Below are positions 1-12,491 of a stretch of DNA of 51,130 nucleotides, piece after piece. The stretch lies in contig JAYMTA010000052.1 in NCBI GenBank assembly GCA_036897625.1, positions 1 to 51,130 of the forward strand, in the 5' to 3' direction. The notes beneath the pieces are model-generated. The model saw only the letters and a program-made list of their open reading frames with translations, ran no database searches and was not told the DNA's origin. This DNA comes from Pelargonium cotyledonis (taxonomy: Eukaryota; Streptophyta; Magnoliopsida; Geraniales; Geraniaceae). The stretch's first letter is position 1; each line of letters begins with the position of its first letter. Made by a program: the position numbers and the translations under genes.

Positions 1-211
1 TGGCAGAGCTTCACATCAGTCTTCTCCTCTCACGCCGAGCTTCGCAGCCAAGAAATCGAATAACTGCAGAAAATAAATTCAGTGCCCAGATCTGCAATAA
101 ATCTTTATAGATCTGCAACCAATTTTTGTTGGCCAGATCTTTCTTAATGAATTTGAACCGCTGACACTTTCGTCTATGAAAAACCCACAAAATAAAAGAA
201 AAATGCTAAAT

Positions 212-490
212 CTACAAGCCCCTGTACAAAATTTTTTGTATAAAATAACGTGACAGTTTACACGGTATGCATTTATTTTATATTTTTATGATTTTAAAAT
301 AATTTATAATAATAAAAATATGACATATATAATACCACCATTTTTTCATAATTTTTTGGCATGAAGCGTTCGGTTTATAAGATACGACATATATATGGCG
401 TGCCAACTCATCAATAAAATAAATAATGTGCTATCTCTTATTGTTTGACACATCATTTTGTACAAATATTTTTGCATAAAATTTAAAACA
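212..490. mobile_element. Candidate MITE with imperfect terminal inverted repeats
   Basis: The left end, around 227-260 (tgtacaaaattttttgtata), is matched in reverse complement by the right end around 450-485 (tttgtacaaatatttttgca). Both arms continue into similar bases next to a cgtgacag / gatgtgtc block. The interior is AT-rich and non-coding. No clean target duplication was identified, so the boundaries are approximate. It could also be chance similarity in AT-rich DNA. Confidence 0.35.
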
Positions 491-1339
491 AACAGCATTA
501 CTCAAAATAAAAACACCACCAACAGTAGATTGAAGTTTGATTCCTTATTTTCAATTTGATTTTGTTTAAATGTATTATTTTTATTTTTAATTTTAACTAA
601 GTGCATTATGGTCTTTTTATGACTCAATTTTACATAATAAGTTATAAAGAGTATTCCTTTGAAAATTTTTTTAAAAAACGTCCACAAAATGTGATAAGTT
701 CATGAAAATTATGTGTAATTATTGCGTTACCAAACAGGTACTTAGTAGGATGCAAACATGATTTAAATACACCTACCTTTTTTTGGACACTCTTTTCTAG
801 GGTTTGGTGGGATGAGAACACAAACCCATTTTCCTTGCCCTTGAACTCCATTAGAGATATCTTGTGACTGGTTTCTGTTTTGGGGATCTAGGTTCTCTTG
901 TGGTGGTGGTGAAGAATAACCAAATCATTTCCTTGATTTTAATATAGATTTTAGTGGTTGAGGCTCTTTGGAGTTGGAATCTCCTCCACTTCTCCATAAA
1001 TAGGAAGGCCTGAACCTACTAAGGTGAACAAGCTTGCCCTCTTTTGTCAGATTTACTGTTTGTATGGCTTTTGGTTCGCTGTATACATTGTCTTGTCAAT
1101 CTGTGTTTGCATGGCTTCAATTTTATGTTGTACTTTGTGATATACTGCTTTCTGGTGTTGATTTGGGGGTATTTTTCCGTCATACTTTGATAGCAAGGAG
1201 ACACTCATTTAGATCCAAACGTAGTGTTTCACGTTTCCATTTAGACACTCAATTAGCTTGAGTCACTCTCATCCCATTATATTTTATTGAGATTTTGTTT
1301 TCTCTTATACTTCCTGATTGGCTTTTCTACCTTCATCTT

Positions 1340-1850
1340 AGGGGTGATAATTCGTGTTTGCGAATCGTGTAGAAAGTTTAATATTATGTGAAATGGCTCA
1401 ATACAAACCCGATTCTTTTATTAAACTTGTTGAATTATACGACACAAATTGTTTACAAGTGGGTTGACATAACATGATAGACACGTTTAATAATCAGGTT
1501 CATGTCGACGACACGATTACATAAACGGGTTTAGATTGACACGACTCAACTCGACACGATTAGCTTATATGAGTCATTGTTGATCCGATTATCTTTTTAA
1601 ATGACTTTAATTAAGATTTTTTCTTTTTAAAGTTACATATACCCTCTTAAAAGGGTTTGATAATAAATGGGTCAAATGACATGATAAAGACTCATTTAAT
1701 TGAACGGGTTATGTGAGTTCAACACCAACCCGGCACTATTATTAAATGGGTTGAAAAATTAGACATGAAGTCGTTTAAGTTGAACCCAAACCCGCTTAAC
1801 TTCGTTTCGTGTCACGGGTTATGACTCAAATTGCCAGTCGTACCTCATCC
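1340..1850. mobile_element. Non-autonomous repeat rich in ACACG / GGGTT motifs
   Basis: This block is full of acacgattac, gacacgac, aacccgc and acgggtt words. Its two ends look like degenerate inverted repeats (gggtgataattcgtg at the left; aattgccagtcgtacc at the right, read in reverse complement). Similar wording recurs at about 43490-43690 and 44470-45125. Such blocks are typical of old non-autonomous DNA elements dispersed in dicots. Family assignment (hAT-like) is inference; no target duplication was found. Confidence 0.4.
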
Positions 1851-1957
1851 TTCCATCCTATCTGATTTTTTATTATTTATTTATGAATTTTTCTAATTTG
1901 TTAAGAAATATTGAGAATCGTGTTAAATGTTTTTATATTATCTTTTCTAGAAAATAT

Positions 1958-2748
1958 GGATAATTACAAATGACCTGTATTTTGCAGTTGACTACCTTGT
2001 ACTTTATTTTATAATTATTGACTACCATGTACTTTCCTTCACTCATTCCGTTCATCCAACCGTCAGTTAACAAGCACAATGACCAAAATACCCTTTGAAT
2101 ATGAAGTTTAGTTAATTTCATATACGAGTTGGTTAGTTTTTGGTCCATTTTCATTCTTTCTCGATTTGATATGTGTTGGTATGATTCATGTGCATTTGTT
2201 AAGTCAAATTTTCAGTTTTGTTGCCTATAGGTTTTGTTAGTTTGTTGGCTGCAGTTTGTTAATTTGTTAGTAAAATGTTATGGTTTGGGTTGGATTAGTG
2301 TTGGTTGAACAAATTTTAGATTCGTGTTGGATTTGTTAGTCAAATGTTAGTGTTTGTGTTGTATTTGTTAGTCAAATGTTAGAGTTTGTGTTGGATTTGT
2401 AATGGTTGAACAAAAATTAAATGAAGTTTCCGGCTACCCTTTGAAGTTTTCGGCGAACATTCATAAATAATGCGTTGTGCACATGATGAGAGATGATGTT
2501 TTTTCCGGCTACCCTTTGAAATTTTCGGCGAACATTCATTGACATTTAAAAGATGAATGTTAAAATTGTCATATATCATTTTTTTTAAGTCATGTGTTGT
2601 GCACCTGATGAGAGATGATGATTTTTCATCAAAGTTAACCGACGGAATGAAAAAAAAAAATTACAGGCAGTCAATATTTACAAAAAAAAAAATGTTAGTC
2701 AATTGCAAAAGGTGTCAAACACAGGTTAACCATACGCAATTCTCCCTT
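1958..2748. mobile_element. MULE-like non-autonomous element with ~100-bp inverted repeats
   Basis: The left arm (about 1965-2075: gacctg, cagttgac, a second ttgac block, cattccgt, then cgtcagttaac) is found in reverse complement in the right arm (about 2625-2735: gttaaccgacggaatga, gcagtcaat, gtcaattgc, caggtta). The 8-bp word gaaaatat lies directly outside both ends, at 1950-1957 and 2749-2756. This can be read as a 9-bp duplication with one mismatch, as Mutator-like elements make. The interior has degenerate direct repeats: ggctaccctttgaa with ttcggcgaacattcat twice, near 2433-2470 and 2507-2540; and a gttgtgcac..gatgagagatgatg unit twice, near 2474-2500 and 2595-2622. No transposase frame is present. 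Confidence 0.65.
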
Positions 2749-3456
2749 GAAAATATAAACAACGCGTTGTGTACAAATAGTAAAATAATATAAAACTTGA
2801 ATTTCAATGACCTTTATCATATGCAATAGTTGTACTGGATGGACAAACCCTTTATTTAAATACAAAAGCCCATCTCCAGTCCTTTGGTGAACCAAATACT
2901 TGCAAAGGTTGACATCTTCATACGTGAACCCTTTATTCTCATGTGGAAAACGTTTATCTAGATATCCATTTTCTCACTATAATTGATCATTTTCCAATGC
3001 AAATGTGAAATTGATCTAACATATTTGATTCCCAATGACACTGGATGGTTGTCTGATGTAGTTTTTTTTCTTTCTTTCTTTTTTGTGCTTCTTTGTAATA
3101 TACTTTCTTATTTTGTCCAAAAAAGAATAAAAAAACAAAGCCTATTGAATAACACTTTGATTTGTTTGTCAGGCATAATGATTTAGAGATCTTGTAGGAG
3201 GTTACACTTACACGGGCTGGTTTTGCAATATTTTTTTTAATGTACTGTAGGCTCAGAAAACCCCCAAACATAAATAATTAGCAATAATTTGGTGTTATAG
3301 ATACTATTTCTCCAAGTCCTTTGTTTCTCAACGATCCACAATCTTCATTACTTTTCAAATTGTTTTTTGATTTACATGTTGGCAAATTGTTGGTATCACT
3401 GCTTTATGCCCCTTGGTTGACATATTCACCCATTAGTACGCATTTAACTTTTACAG

Positions 3457-3464
3457 TGCTCACG
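3457..3464 (+). other. Splice acceptor deciding the MORC start
   Basis: A pyrimidine-rich tract followed by ttttacag ends at 3456. The next 8 nt lead to the ATG at 3465. An in-frame upstream ATG at 3321 would encode a hydrophobic stretch across this tract that is not expected in MORC proteins. I therefore take 3465 as the start and the upstream DNA as an intron in the 5' leader. Confidence 0.5.
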
Positions 3465-6400
3465 ATGAGCTTTACGGAGATTGTGTACTTGTCTAGTGAT
3501 GATGAAGTTGGAGTGGTGGATGTAAAATCTGTAAAACTGGAGCCTGGTTTTGATGGTGATACTCTGAAACTTAAAGGGTACTGTAATGGTCAACGAGCCA
3601 AGTGTCAGAAGTCTAACACTCAATCTACATGGCAAGAATCTGAAGAAATTAGGAGCTCAAAAGCTGTAAGCACTGGTCAAAGTAGCATCAGCATGTTGGA
3701 GCAAGGACAATCTCTAGTGAATGATACAAGCTTTATTTCATCGGCAACTGTATGCCCTGCACCACTTTGTCGACAATTTTGGAAAGCTGGGAATTATGAA
3801 GATGGCCTTGGTTCTAAAGTCACACATCAAAGTACTCATCTTTTATTTTATTTTTTTAGGAACATTTACTGATGCTATATTGATTGTGGTATTCTGTTGC
3901 CATGTGAATGTTCCAAAGAATTTAGTGGTGGGCATTTTCAAGATTTGATTCGTTTTCTTTTTAGGAACATTTACTGGTGCTATACTGGTGTTATACTAAT
4001 TCATCTAATTGTTTTACAAATCTTGCTGGTTCTGAAATTTTCCAAGGGTGTGATCTCCAATAAGATTATTGTCAAAAACCTTTGAGTGCACAGCCACCTA
4101 GCTTCTTCGTTTAGGCATGCTTGTTGATGTTTGATCAAATGTGCCCTTACATTTCTTCTTTAATTGGCAGATGGCAAAAATTATCTACACGTCCACCCCA
4201 TGTTCCTTCATTCAAATGCTACTTCACATAAGTGGGCTTTCGGTGGTATGTCCTGCTAATATGTTTTTTATACTTCACTTTTTGTTCCTCTGCTTATGAC
4301 TATTGGATGCAATGATTTACTGCTCTCTTTTTTCTGTTTCCTCCTGTTTGCAGCCATTGCGGAACTGCTTGACAATGCTGTTGATGAGGTAATAATTAAT
4401 GCTTTTAACCAGTCTAAAATATTGTTTTGTGTCTCATTATAGTGCTGGAGCATGAATATGCTGTTTTGTTGCAAAAAGATCACAAGCATTGTATCTGTCA
4501 TAAATTTCCTAAGATACTCTGCATATATTTACTATATTGGATGTTGATTTCTCTCTCTCTCTCTAAAAAGAAAGAATAATAGAAAGAAGTGAGATGTTGA
4601 TTTTATTTAGTTGTATCACATTTATCTGAATCATTCTTATTTACTTGATTCTAGGATAAAAATTGAAATATATGGGGAACATTGAGAAACTGTAAGTTGG
4701 TAAGAATGCAGTGAAAGCTACTACACTGCAAAGCACTGTTTGATATTGTTGGGATGTTGAAACCTGTTGAGTTATAGACTTGTCTATAAGTCCATTTCTA
4801 ACCTGATTCATGTTTAATCTTCTTATTTAACTATTTGTTCCTTATATCACGTGTACAAATAAAAGTGATATTTTCACATGATTTTGTGAAGTCCGGTTCA
4901 CTTTAACCAGACGACCTGTTGTTGCAATATACCTTAAATGTCTGGTTCACAGGGAATCTTTGTGTTTTTCACAAAAAAGATTTCATGCTATCATGTGTTA
5001 GCTTCTTCATGTTTTGCATTTCGTGATGTATTATTCTTTCATTGGATAGATCCAAAATGGGGCCACTTTTGTCATTGTAGATAAAACCTCAAACCCAAGG
5101 GATGGGAATCCAGCGCTATTAATTCAAGGTATTTTACTTCTTGAACCTTGTCAATCTCATTAGGAGTTCTCTCAAGATATCTTAACAATGAAAAACAGTT
5201 TATTGAACTCCTGTTCTCCAAAATTCTGGTTGTGTTACTAGATGATGGTGGTGGAATGGATGCAGAGGCAATGAGGCGTTGCATGAGCTTTGGATTTTCA
5301 GATAGAAAGTCAAAATCTTCCATTGGAAAATGTACAGGCCTTGTGAGTTGTGACTTCATTCTTTAAAATTGTGGGTTTTCTATGACATCTATTAGTTGAC
5401 TTGTAGCTTTTCAGATGGCAATGGCTTCAAGACCAGCTCCATGAGACTCGGGGCAGATGTCATTGTCTTCAGCCGCTGTGTGAAAAATAGGTTAGTAAGT
5501 TAGTTTATAATTACAAAGTATTCTTCTACCAAGGGCAATTAATTTATAATATAACTAATCTTATATATTTTTTTTATGCTCAAGCACTTGCAACAGATGT
5601 TATTGCACAGATGGTATTGTTTGGACTTAATGCCTATAATATATAGGATTCTATTATGAATATATACAAGATAATGTTTTAGGTTTGTTGGAGAGAATTG
5701 AAGGTACAAGATTCTCGAAAGAGTAAGTATTTGTCGCACCGTCGGTCTAAAATATTTTTACACCATCAATGCATCATATTGTGCCACCTCATTAATAGAA
5801 ATATAAAATTTATTGAAGGACTTTTTGATAAATAAATTTCACAAATATTTTTTGTAGTATCTATTAATTAACATATTATAATAAATAAATTTTAAATAAT
5901 ACACAAAATACTTGGATTCGGACGGGCGCTCCGCGCCCACAAATTCATTGGGGCGGGGATAAAATCGCGAAGTGTCACAAAATATTTTTGGATCCGGATG
6001 GGCGCTCTGCGCCCTCAAATTCATTGGGGCGAGTTTAAGTGTTATTCGTGATGGGTCACGCTCTAATAGGCTCATTATTATAATTGTTAAGATAAATACA
6101 AAAATGAATAATATTACTTTTATTAGATAATTATCAATTTAAAAACAATTATTTATAGATAAGTCCATATAATTTCAAATTGTCATCTAATGAGTTGTCA
6201 TGATATGGTGCACTGATGGTGTAAAACTCAAATATAAATCCTTCTCGAAAACATACTAACTGCTTTGTAACTTATGAGTTTAAGCATCCAGGGAGAACGG
6301 GAGAAAGAAATGATTTGTTTCTAAGCAATTTGTTCTCTTTCCCAATAATCAAGTGGAGTGTATGGAATGGCCTTATGCAATGAATCATAAACTTTGTATT

Positions 6401-9400
6401 CTATAATTTTCAGCTTGTCTTACGTACTGATGATTTTGATATACAAATGATACAGAAGTCTTAATGATGTACTGCATTTTTTCAAGAAAAATAAATGCTT
6501 CTACAAATGTTTATTCCATATATATAACCAATAGCTGGATGTGTATCTTCAATATGTAGCTGCTCTGGCAAACTTCTTTGTCTCTTTAATGTTTCTTTCT
6601 TTCTTGATCAGGATCTTGTCTCAAAGTGTTGGTCTTCTTTCTTATACATTCCTGTCACAAACTTGTCATGACAGAATAGTAGTACCTATGGTGCGTATTA
6701 TTATGGAAGTTATAGTGTGGTCCATTCATTTTTGCTAATTGTTATCTGCATATTTTTCTTTTCTTATCAATATGAAGGAAAAAAAAGGAATTGTAGATTG
6801 GTAGATTTTTCTTTCTTTCTGTGGACTGATGAATTACTGCTTGTGAAGTTAATATACTCACTCTCTATAATTCTTTCGAGTCCAACTTTAAGGTCTCAAC
6901 TTGACGACAATTTGCAGGTGCATTATGAGTTCAACGCGCTGACTGGGACATTGGAACACCGGAATGCTAGAGAACATTATATGTCTAATCTTTCCATGCT
7001 GTTACAGTGGTCTCCTTATCACACAGAAGCAGAACTTTTAAAGCAAGTAAGAGCCCATAATTTTCCTTTTGCTTGCCTTCTGTACTCTGCTGTTCATTGA
7101 TGTTCATGAACTATCATCTACATTTCGTAATTTTAGATTTATCATTTATAAGGATTTGCACATAGTAATCCTCTTAGTTGTCAACTGGTTCATAAGGCCT
7201 ATGGTTCATTCTGTTGGAATATCACTTTCACTTTCATTTCATTTCAAAATTCCATTAATTGTTTGGACGCTTTAGTATTTTGCAGTTCTCATTGCAATAA
7301 CAGATTCAAGTTAAATGGAGCCTGTGTGCCCAATGTATTGTTCTTGCTTTGTGGGTAAAGAATATTCATCTGAACATTAAGTTGAAGTTAAAAAGTTCAT
7401 AATTTATCTTCTAATTAAGCTCCGATAATCCCAAATGCATTTAGACTCTTCTGATTTGCATGTTTTCTTACTAGTAAGCCATTGTCCAAGAGACACCCTT
7501 TGCAAGATAAAGTTGCTGGTTATATGAGAATACAGCGGGGCATCTTGAGAAACTCTGAAATGTCCAAGTTACCCTATTCTAGATGAAAAACATTTTTTTT
7601 TTTGTATGACCTAATGACATGCTGTAGTTTTAGCTATTTCCTAGTTTGATTGGCTCAATAATTAAGAAAAGTCAACTAACACAAGTGTAACTCAACTTTT
7701 TCAATCAATCTTCCAAATTTGCTCAATTAATTGGATCGAGCTTCCACTTAAGTTTTAGTAGGTCATGTGGGAAGATAGTAGTGCTAATACTTTGACCATA
7801 TATTATATGACAAACATTGAAAGGAAACTTGCTATTAGACGAAGCTCAGGTAATTAATCCTTCAATGTTCTGCCTTTTCAAGATTTGATTCGTTTTCTTT
7901 TTCGTTCTGATGCCAGTTTAATGATGTTGGGCATCATGGTACAAAAGTTATTAGCTATAATTTATGGTTCAATGATGATGGCACTGCGGAGCTGGACTTC
8001 GACACAGATCCCGAGGTTAAATTCTGTGTATATTGTTAACTTTTTCTTCTTTTTTCTTTCAAAAGTGGATTATATTATTATTTTGGATGATTTGGCTATT
8101 ATGAATTGTGCTCACAGGATATTTGTGTTGGTGGGGATACTAGAGAAGGGAAGCAAGTAAATGATAAGCACATTGCTTACAGACTTCGCTATTCTCTCCG
8201 TGTAAGTCTGCTGTAGAGTTTTGTAGCTAAAATAATTACATGAGAAATCAGATTGTTCTAAGTTGTTTTTATCATTCTCCACAGCAATACTTGTCCATAC
8301 TGTATTTGCGGATGCCTCAAAGCTTCAATATAATTCTGAGGGGCCGAGTTGTTGAGCACCATAATATAGCCAATGACCTTAAATATCCTGAATTCATCCT
8401 GTATAAACCTCAAAGTGGTGGATGTGTGGAGGTATTGTTTGGCTGAACTATATTTTGTTGCAGTCTTTCTGTTTGTAAAAAAGTACTGAATTTCTGAATA
8501 TTGGAGCATCACATCAAAAAGTTGTTATATGATTGATCAGACTACAATGATTATGTACAATTAGCCTATGATGTAGGCTTGCAGCCAACTGACAGGAGGT
8601 CTATAGAGATGGTTCACAGTTTTTTGGTAGGAGGAAAGAGGAAAGGAGGGGAGCAGTTTTCTTTACTTTGAGGCCTGTGAAAACCTTTTTCATGTAAAAG
8701 TGGGCTGAATGAGGATAGAAAATATGCTCTTTTGCCCAACAGATTTTGTTTCCCTTAGGCCCCAACCCACCGTTTGATCTCCTTTCTGATATGGACAAAC
8801 ACATGGACATGGAGGGATGGCCATTTTTCTTGTCTTCCCTCTGCAAGTCCTTCCCTTACCCCCATTTTTAATTCCTTTCCTTGAACCTGAGAGGTTATTT
8901 ACTGGTTATTGAAATGTTTCTTAAATGGTGTATTTTGCATCTAGAAGCAATTCTTGAATTGGCACAAACCCTGTTAATAGATTTTATTATTATGATTTTT
9001 TTTCATTCGTAAGAAGATACTCTTACATGTTTATTTATGATGATGAATGCTTAGAATGTAATGTTTGTTTGTTGAGCAGCATAGTGGAGAGGTCTAAATA
9101 ACTCAATTTGATGGAAAAATTTGTTGAACCCTGGAAATGGAATACTAGACCCCACCTGAGACTGAGAGTATGCTTCTTGATTAAGCCCTGAAATTGGTTT
9201 CCTTAATGAAGCAAAGTAGCAAACCTCTCGCCTGATTAGTAGAGCTAGAAATGTCTTGGTTCTCTGAGTGCTATTGCATTCCAGCTTGACTGTAACTAGC
9301 ATGTGATATATGGTGCTTATAACTTGACTTCTTTCTTTCTGGTTTGATTGTCTAGGGTGAAGTTATTACTACAATTGGATTTCTGAAAGAAGCTCCACAA

Positions 9401-11901
9401 GTCAACATCAATGGTTTCAACGTTTATCACAAGAACCGTCTAATATTGGTAATTGTTGTTAGTTACTGATGCCCACAAGAGTTTACAATCATCATCTGTA
9501 TTCTGTTCATTTTATTCTCAATTAAATTAGTAAATTGAAAAAAGAAAAGGAAAAAAATGCTAAATCTCTTGATATTGTATAGTCATATTCCTAGTGAAAA
9601 CAGAGTATGTCCCTAATCTTCGCTTATTTGCCTTCTTTTGCAGCCGTTTTGGCAGGTTGTTAGCTATTCAAGAAGTAGGGGTAGAGGAGTTGTTGGTGAG
9701 AAGCTACTAAAGCACCTAATTTATTCTGTGTCTTTTTAAGGGTGAAATTTGTTCACATTGCTGTCAATTAGTGTGAAATAATTTCTTATTGTTTTAGGTG
9801 TTCTGGAAGCTAATTTTATTGAGCCAACTCACAACAAACAAGATTTTGAAAGAACTACCCTTTTCCAGAAACTTGAAGGTCGGCTGAAGGAAATGACCTT
9901 GGAATACTGGTAAAGCTTTGTGTTGACCACCGAGTTACATTTAGAAAATGTCATGTATTTTATAGTAATCAAAGGATTGCGAAATCTCCCATTTCACACC
10001 GCCCCCCCACCCCCCCTTTGAAACATCTGATAAAATTGGGCCTGAGATACACCATGCATCAGATACTGATTGATAAAATTGGGCCTGAGATACCGCTCAA
10101 TAACCTTTTTGAATGATCATTATCATCTCTATGTGAGTGGATAATACTCGGTATTGTTGTGCTTGTATGGTTTATATTTTAAATTTGCAACCTACCTAAT
10201 AATGCATGTGATTGAATTCTGGCAGGGATTTTCATTGCGAGTATATTGGGTATCAGGCGACAAAGAAGCCTCGAGCACCTATGTCACCCCAGGTTTCATC
10301 TTATAATACACCTCTTAGAGGTAAAGAAGAACCTGTCAGGTTGCATAACAATTCTCATGTTGGTACTTCAAAAACAGTCTCTATAGACAGAATCTTTCAT
10401 TGTCCAGCTGCCCATCCCCCCTACAACGTAGCAGAAAGAGTAAAACAGCTAATACCCAATTCTCATGGAGTACCCAAACAAGGTAAATGCATAGATGGGA
10501 GTATGTCTTTTCCCTTGCCAGCCTTACTAATCATGTCCAAAGGTGTAATGCATGCGATGTCAATGCAGGATCAGGTATGAAGAGGAAGGAACATGGCGAT
10601 TCAGGTGAACTTGAGATGGCAAAAAGGCAGGTGGGGAGAGGGGGTAATGTAACTGCTGTTGGGAAAATGCAGGTATGTGCAGGGATCTATCCCTGCTTTA
10701 AAACCTTGTTTTAGTACAAGACATCTCAAGAAATCTTGGTCCACGCCTTCAATTTTTCAATTAAAACCAGGCAGTGAGATAACATATACTATTGAGCCCA
10801 TTTCTCTATATGTATTGGTGTATTGCTTGATGCTGGTTAATATATCATTCAATTTTCAATTTTTCCATGGGTAAGCAATAAGATAATGACTTGATATGAA
10901 AGAAGGATGTATGGGTTGATCAGTCTAATGTTTGCCAGTGGAAGCATATAAGTTTACGATAAATGTGTGATTGCTGTAGGCAGCTACTTTTCCTTGTTCT
11001 TTATAATGAAAATATACGCCATTTCCTTCATGCTTTCTTGCTCATTACCATATTTTGCTTATTGGGTTCAAATTCATGCCTCTGCTCCTTGTTATATTTT
11101 AGTCGTCTCTATCTATAGCTTGATTTAGTCTTTGCTGTTTGACCATTATGTGTTTTTTTTGTAGCCTTCCAACACTTCTTCAAATCACCAAGAGGTTGCA
11201 ATTTTATTTGAGGAAAACAAGAAGCTACAAGCAATGTGAGTACCTTGAAATATATAGATAATTATATTATACTTTGGCAGAGCTGGGTCAACTCACCATA
11301 TAGATTATGATGCCTAGACTACAAATATTTAGTTCAATTTTGATAGATAGTGAAATATTGTGTTGTTGTTTTCCTACTAGTTTTGACTGAATGTTTAACA
11401 AGAACAGAAAAAAGAAAAGTAGCAAGAAATTAAGTGACATGTCTTTACTTGATGAATGGTTCCGAATTCCAAGAAATTGAATTCATCTTTCAGAATCATT
11501 CTCACAACATTTTATATTTGTCTGTTTCATCTTTCAGGTGCACAGAGAATGAGCAGAGGGAGAAAGAACTTAATATCAAGGTACTTATCAATATTATAGA
11601 ATCTATAGCTTATTGTATTTTCTCTTATATAGATCCATCTTTAGCTTATTGTTGTTTAAAGCATTTTAAAATCTCACGCCGTAACATTAGTGCTGGATTT
11701 AAGAAGGGAAAAAAGGGACGCTTGACCTGGTAATGATGACGAAATTGGGTAATGATGACGAAATTGTTTGTGCAGGCGATGCGACTTAGAAGCGAAGTAG
11801 AGGAATATAAAAAAGAGTATAATCAGCTGTTGGCTGAAATGCAGTTGTTGGATCCATACATGGACATGGGCATGGACATGTATTATAATGTAAATGTGTA
11901 G
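3465..11901 (+). CDS. MORC1: MORC1/CRT1-type microrchidia GHKL ATPase
   Basis: Coding exons: 3465-3831, 4171-4245, 4354-4388, 5050-5128, 5242-5331, 5415-5490, 6612-6690, 6918-7046, 7917-8015, 8118-8201, 8285-8431, 9356-9448, 9644-9695, 9798-9909, 10226-10482, 10569-10672, 11165-11235, 11538-11580, 11776-11901. All junctions are GT-AG and in frame, giving 705 aa. Plant MORC ATPases act in the nucleus in transposon silencing and heterochromatin compaction; the CRT1 branch is also needed for resistance-protein immunity. Visible: a CRQFWKAG stretch, ATPase motif ELLDNAVDE (151-159), DDGGGM (186-191), YGNGFKTSSMRLG (from 216), an S5-like second half (GFLKEAP, VYHKNRLI, GVLEANFIEPTHNKQDFE) and a C-terminal coiled coil (about 640-695). 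The GG.T..GK insert after the DFD segment and the overall match favour the MORC1/2/3 clade over MORC6. The chosen start ATG lies 8 nt after an acceptor, implying a 5' leader intron. Subclade within MORC1/2/3 is unsure. Confidence 0.92.
5721..6241. mobile_element. MULE-like MITE with 9-bp target duplication in MORC intron 6
   Basis: The 9-bp word ttctcgaaa flanks the block at 5712-5720 and 6242-6250. The left end carries ttttacaccatcaatgcatc and the right end carries, in reverse complement, ttttacaccatcagtgcacc, followed on both sides by a cctcatta / actcatta match. That gives a terminal inverted repeat of roughly 55 bp. The 521-bp interior has no transposase. It contains a duplicated unit with a GC-rich palindrome: gggcgctccgcgccc near 5924-5938, and gggcgctctgcgccc near 6000-6014. 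Both copies are followed by caaattcattggggcg. Insertion into MORC intron 6 leaves the splice sites intact. Confidence 0.82.
10028..10093 (+). repeat. Local duplication in MORC intron 14 (43-bp period)
   Basis: A 23-bp word beginning tgataaaattgggcctgaga occurs exactly at 10028-10050 and again at 10071-10093. It lies just after a C-rich run at about 10000-10017. It is a simple intronic duplication with no coding effect. Confidence 0.8.
11729..11766 (+). repeat. 19-bp perfect tandem duplication before the last MORC acceptor
   Basis: The 19-bp unit ggtaatgatgacgaaattg is repeated exactly at 11729-11747 and 11748-11766. The acceptor of the last coding exon follows at 11775. The duplication occupies the place where a branch point would be expected. 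Confidence 0.85.
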
Positions 11902-12491
11902 AATTTGTGCAGGTCTACTTCCTTAATTTTGGGTGTTTTTGTAAATCATAGAAAATAATTATTTTTTTTGTGAATTTGAGGGTAGAGAGAGGTTGTTAGG
12001 GCAAGCAAGCTGATGCAGCTCCCAATACCATGTTTTTTGCTTGTATATGAACTGTACAAAATACCCTATAATTGTAAAATCTACTAATCAGTTGTTTCTT
12101 TCATGATTGTGCATTGTTTAGTTGATTATTTAGTGATATAATCCTCTTTAAATTAACAATTTTGAAAAGCCGTCAAATTTAAATCTTGTTGTAGCAGCTG
12201 ACATTTATAATCATCACTAAATATTTGCAAAAAAAAAAAATCCAATCCATTAAAGCAACAAGAACATTTTCAGTTTATGTCAATCTCACAGATGTATACA
12301 ATCAAAACATATATGGTGCATCTATAGATTCTATACAGTTAGCACCTTCCATATATGTTTGAGATCAATTTTGGTAGCAAAAAATCAAGAAAAAAAAAAG
12401 TGGAAATCAAAAGGGTTTCTACAAAAACCAAAATTACACAAACTAAACAACAGTTGAGAGGGAAAAAAAAATCCAAAAACACAGCTCCACT
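11902..12491. other. Convergent 3' UTR spacer between MORC and LRR receptor
   Basis: This 590-bp stretch holds the 3' ends of two genes that face each other. No reading frame of note is present. A poly(A) run at about 12229-12240 and several AT-rich tracts are visible. No kinase-like remnant for the downstream LRR gene is found here, which matters because that protein lacks a kinase. Confidence 0.6.

Larger units (their letters stand above)
1..3456. other. Intergenic / 5' leader region upstream of MORC gene
   Basis: No open reading frame here resembles a known protein. The stretch is AT-rich and holds three repeat-like blocks, listed separately: about 212-490, 1340-1850 and 1958-2748. The first MORC coding exon opens right after an acceptor-like pyrimidine tract ending at 3456. 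A 5' leader exon and a leader intron therefore probably lie in this stretch. A donor-like aag|gtgaac at 1023/1024 is one candidate, but that is inference and needs transcripts. Confidence 0.5.

Noticed and set aside
2433-2660. CRISPR-like or satellite array
   Set aside because: There are only two degenerate units of each type inside a transposon-like element. There is no regular spacer pattern, and the genome is eukaryotic.
3321-3464. Extension of the MORC protein to the upstream in-frame ATG at 3321
   Set aside because: It would read through a pyrimidine tract and acceptor and add a hydrophobic stretch not expected in MORC proteins.
8601-8846. 81-aa minus-strand frame in MORC intron 11
   Set aside because: Low-complexity composition, no family resemblance, and it lies wholly in an intron.
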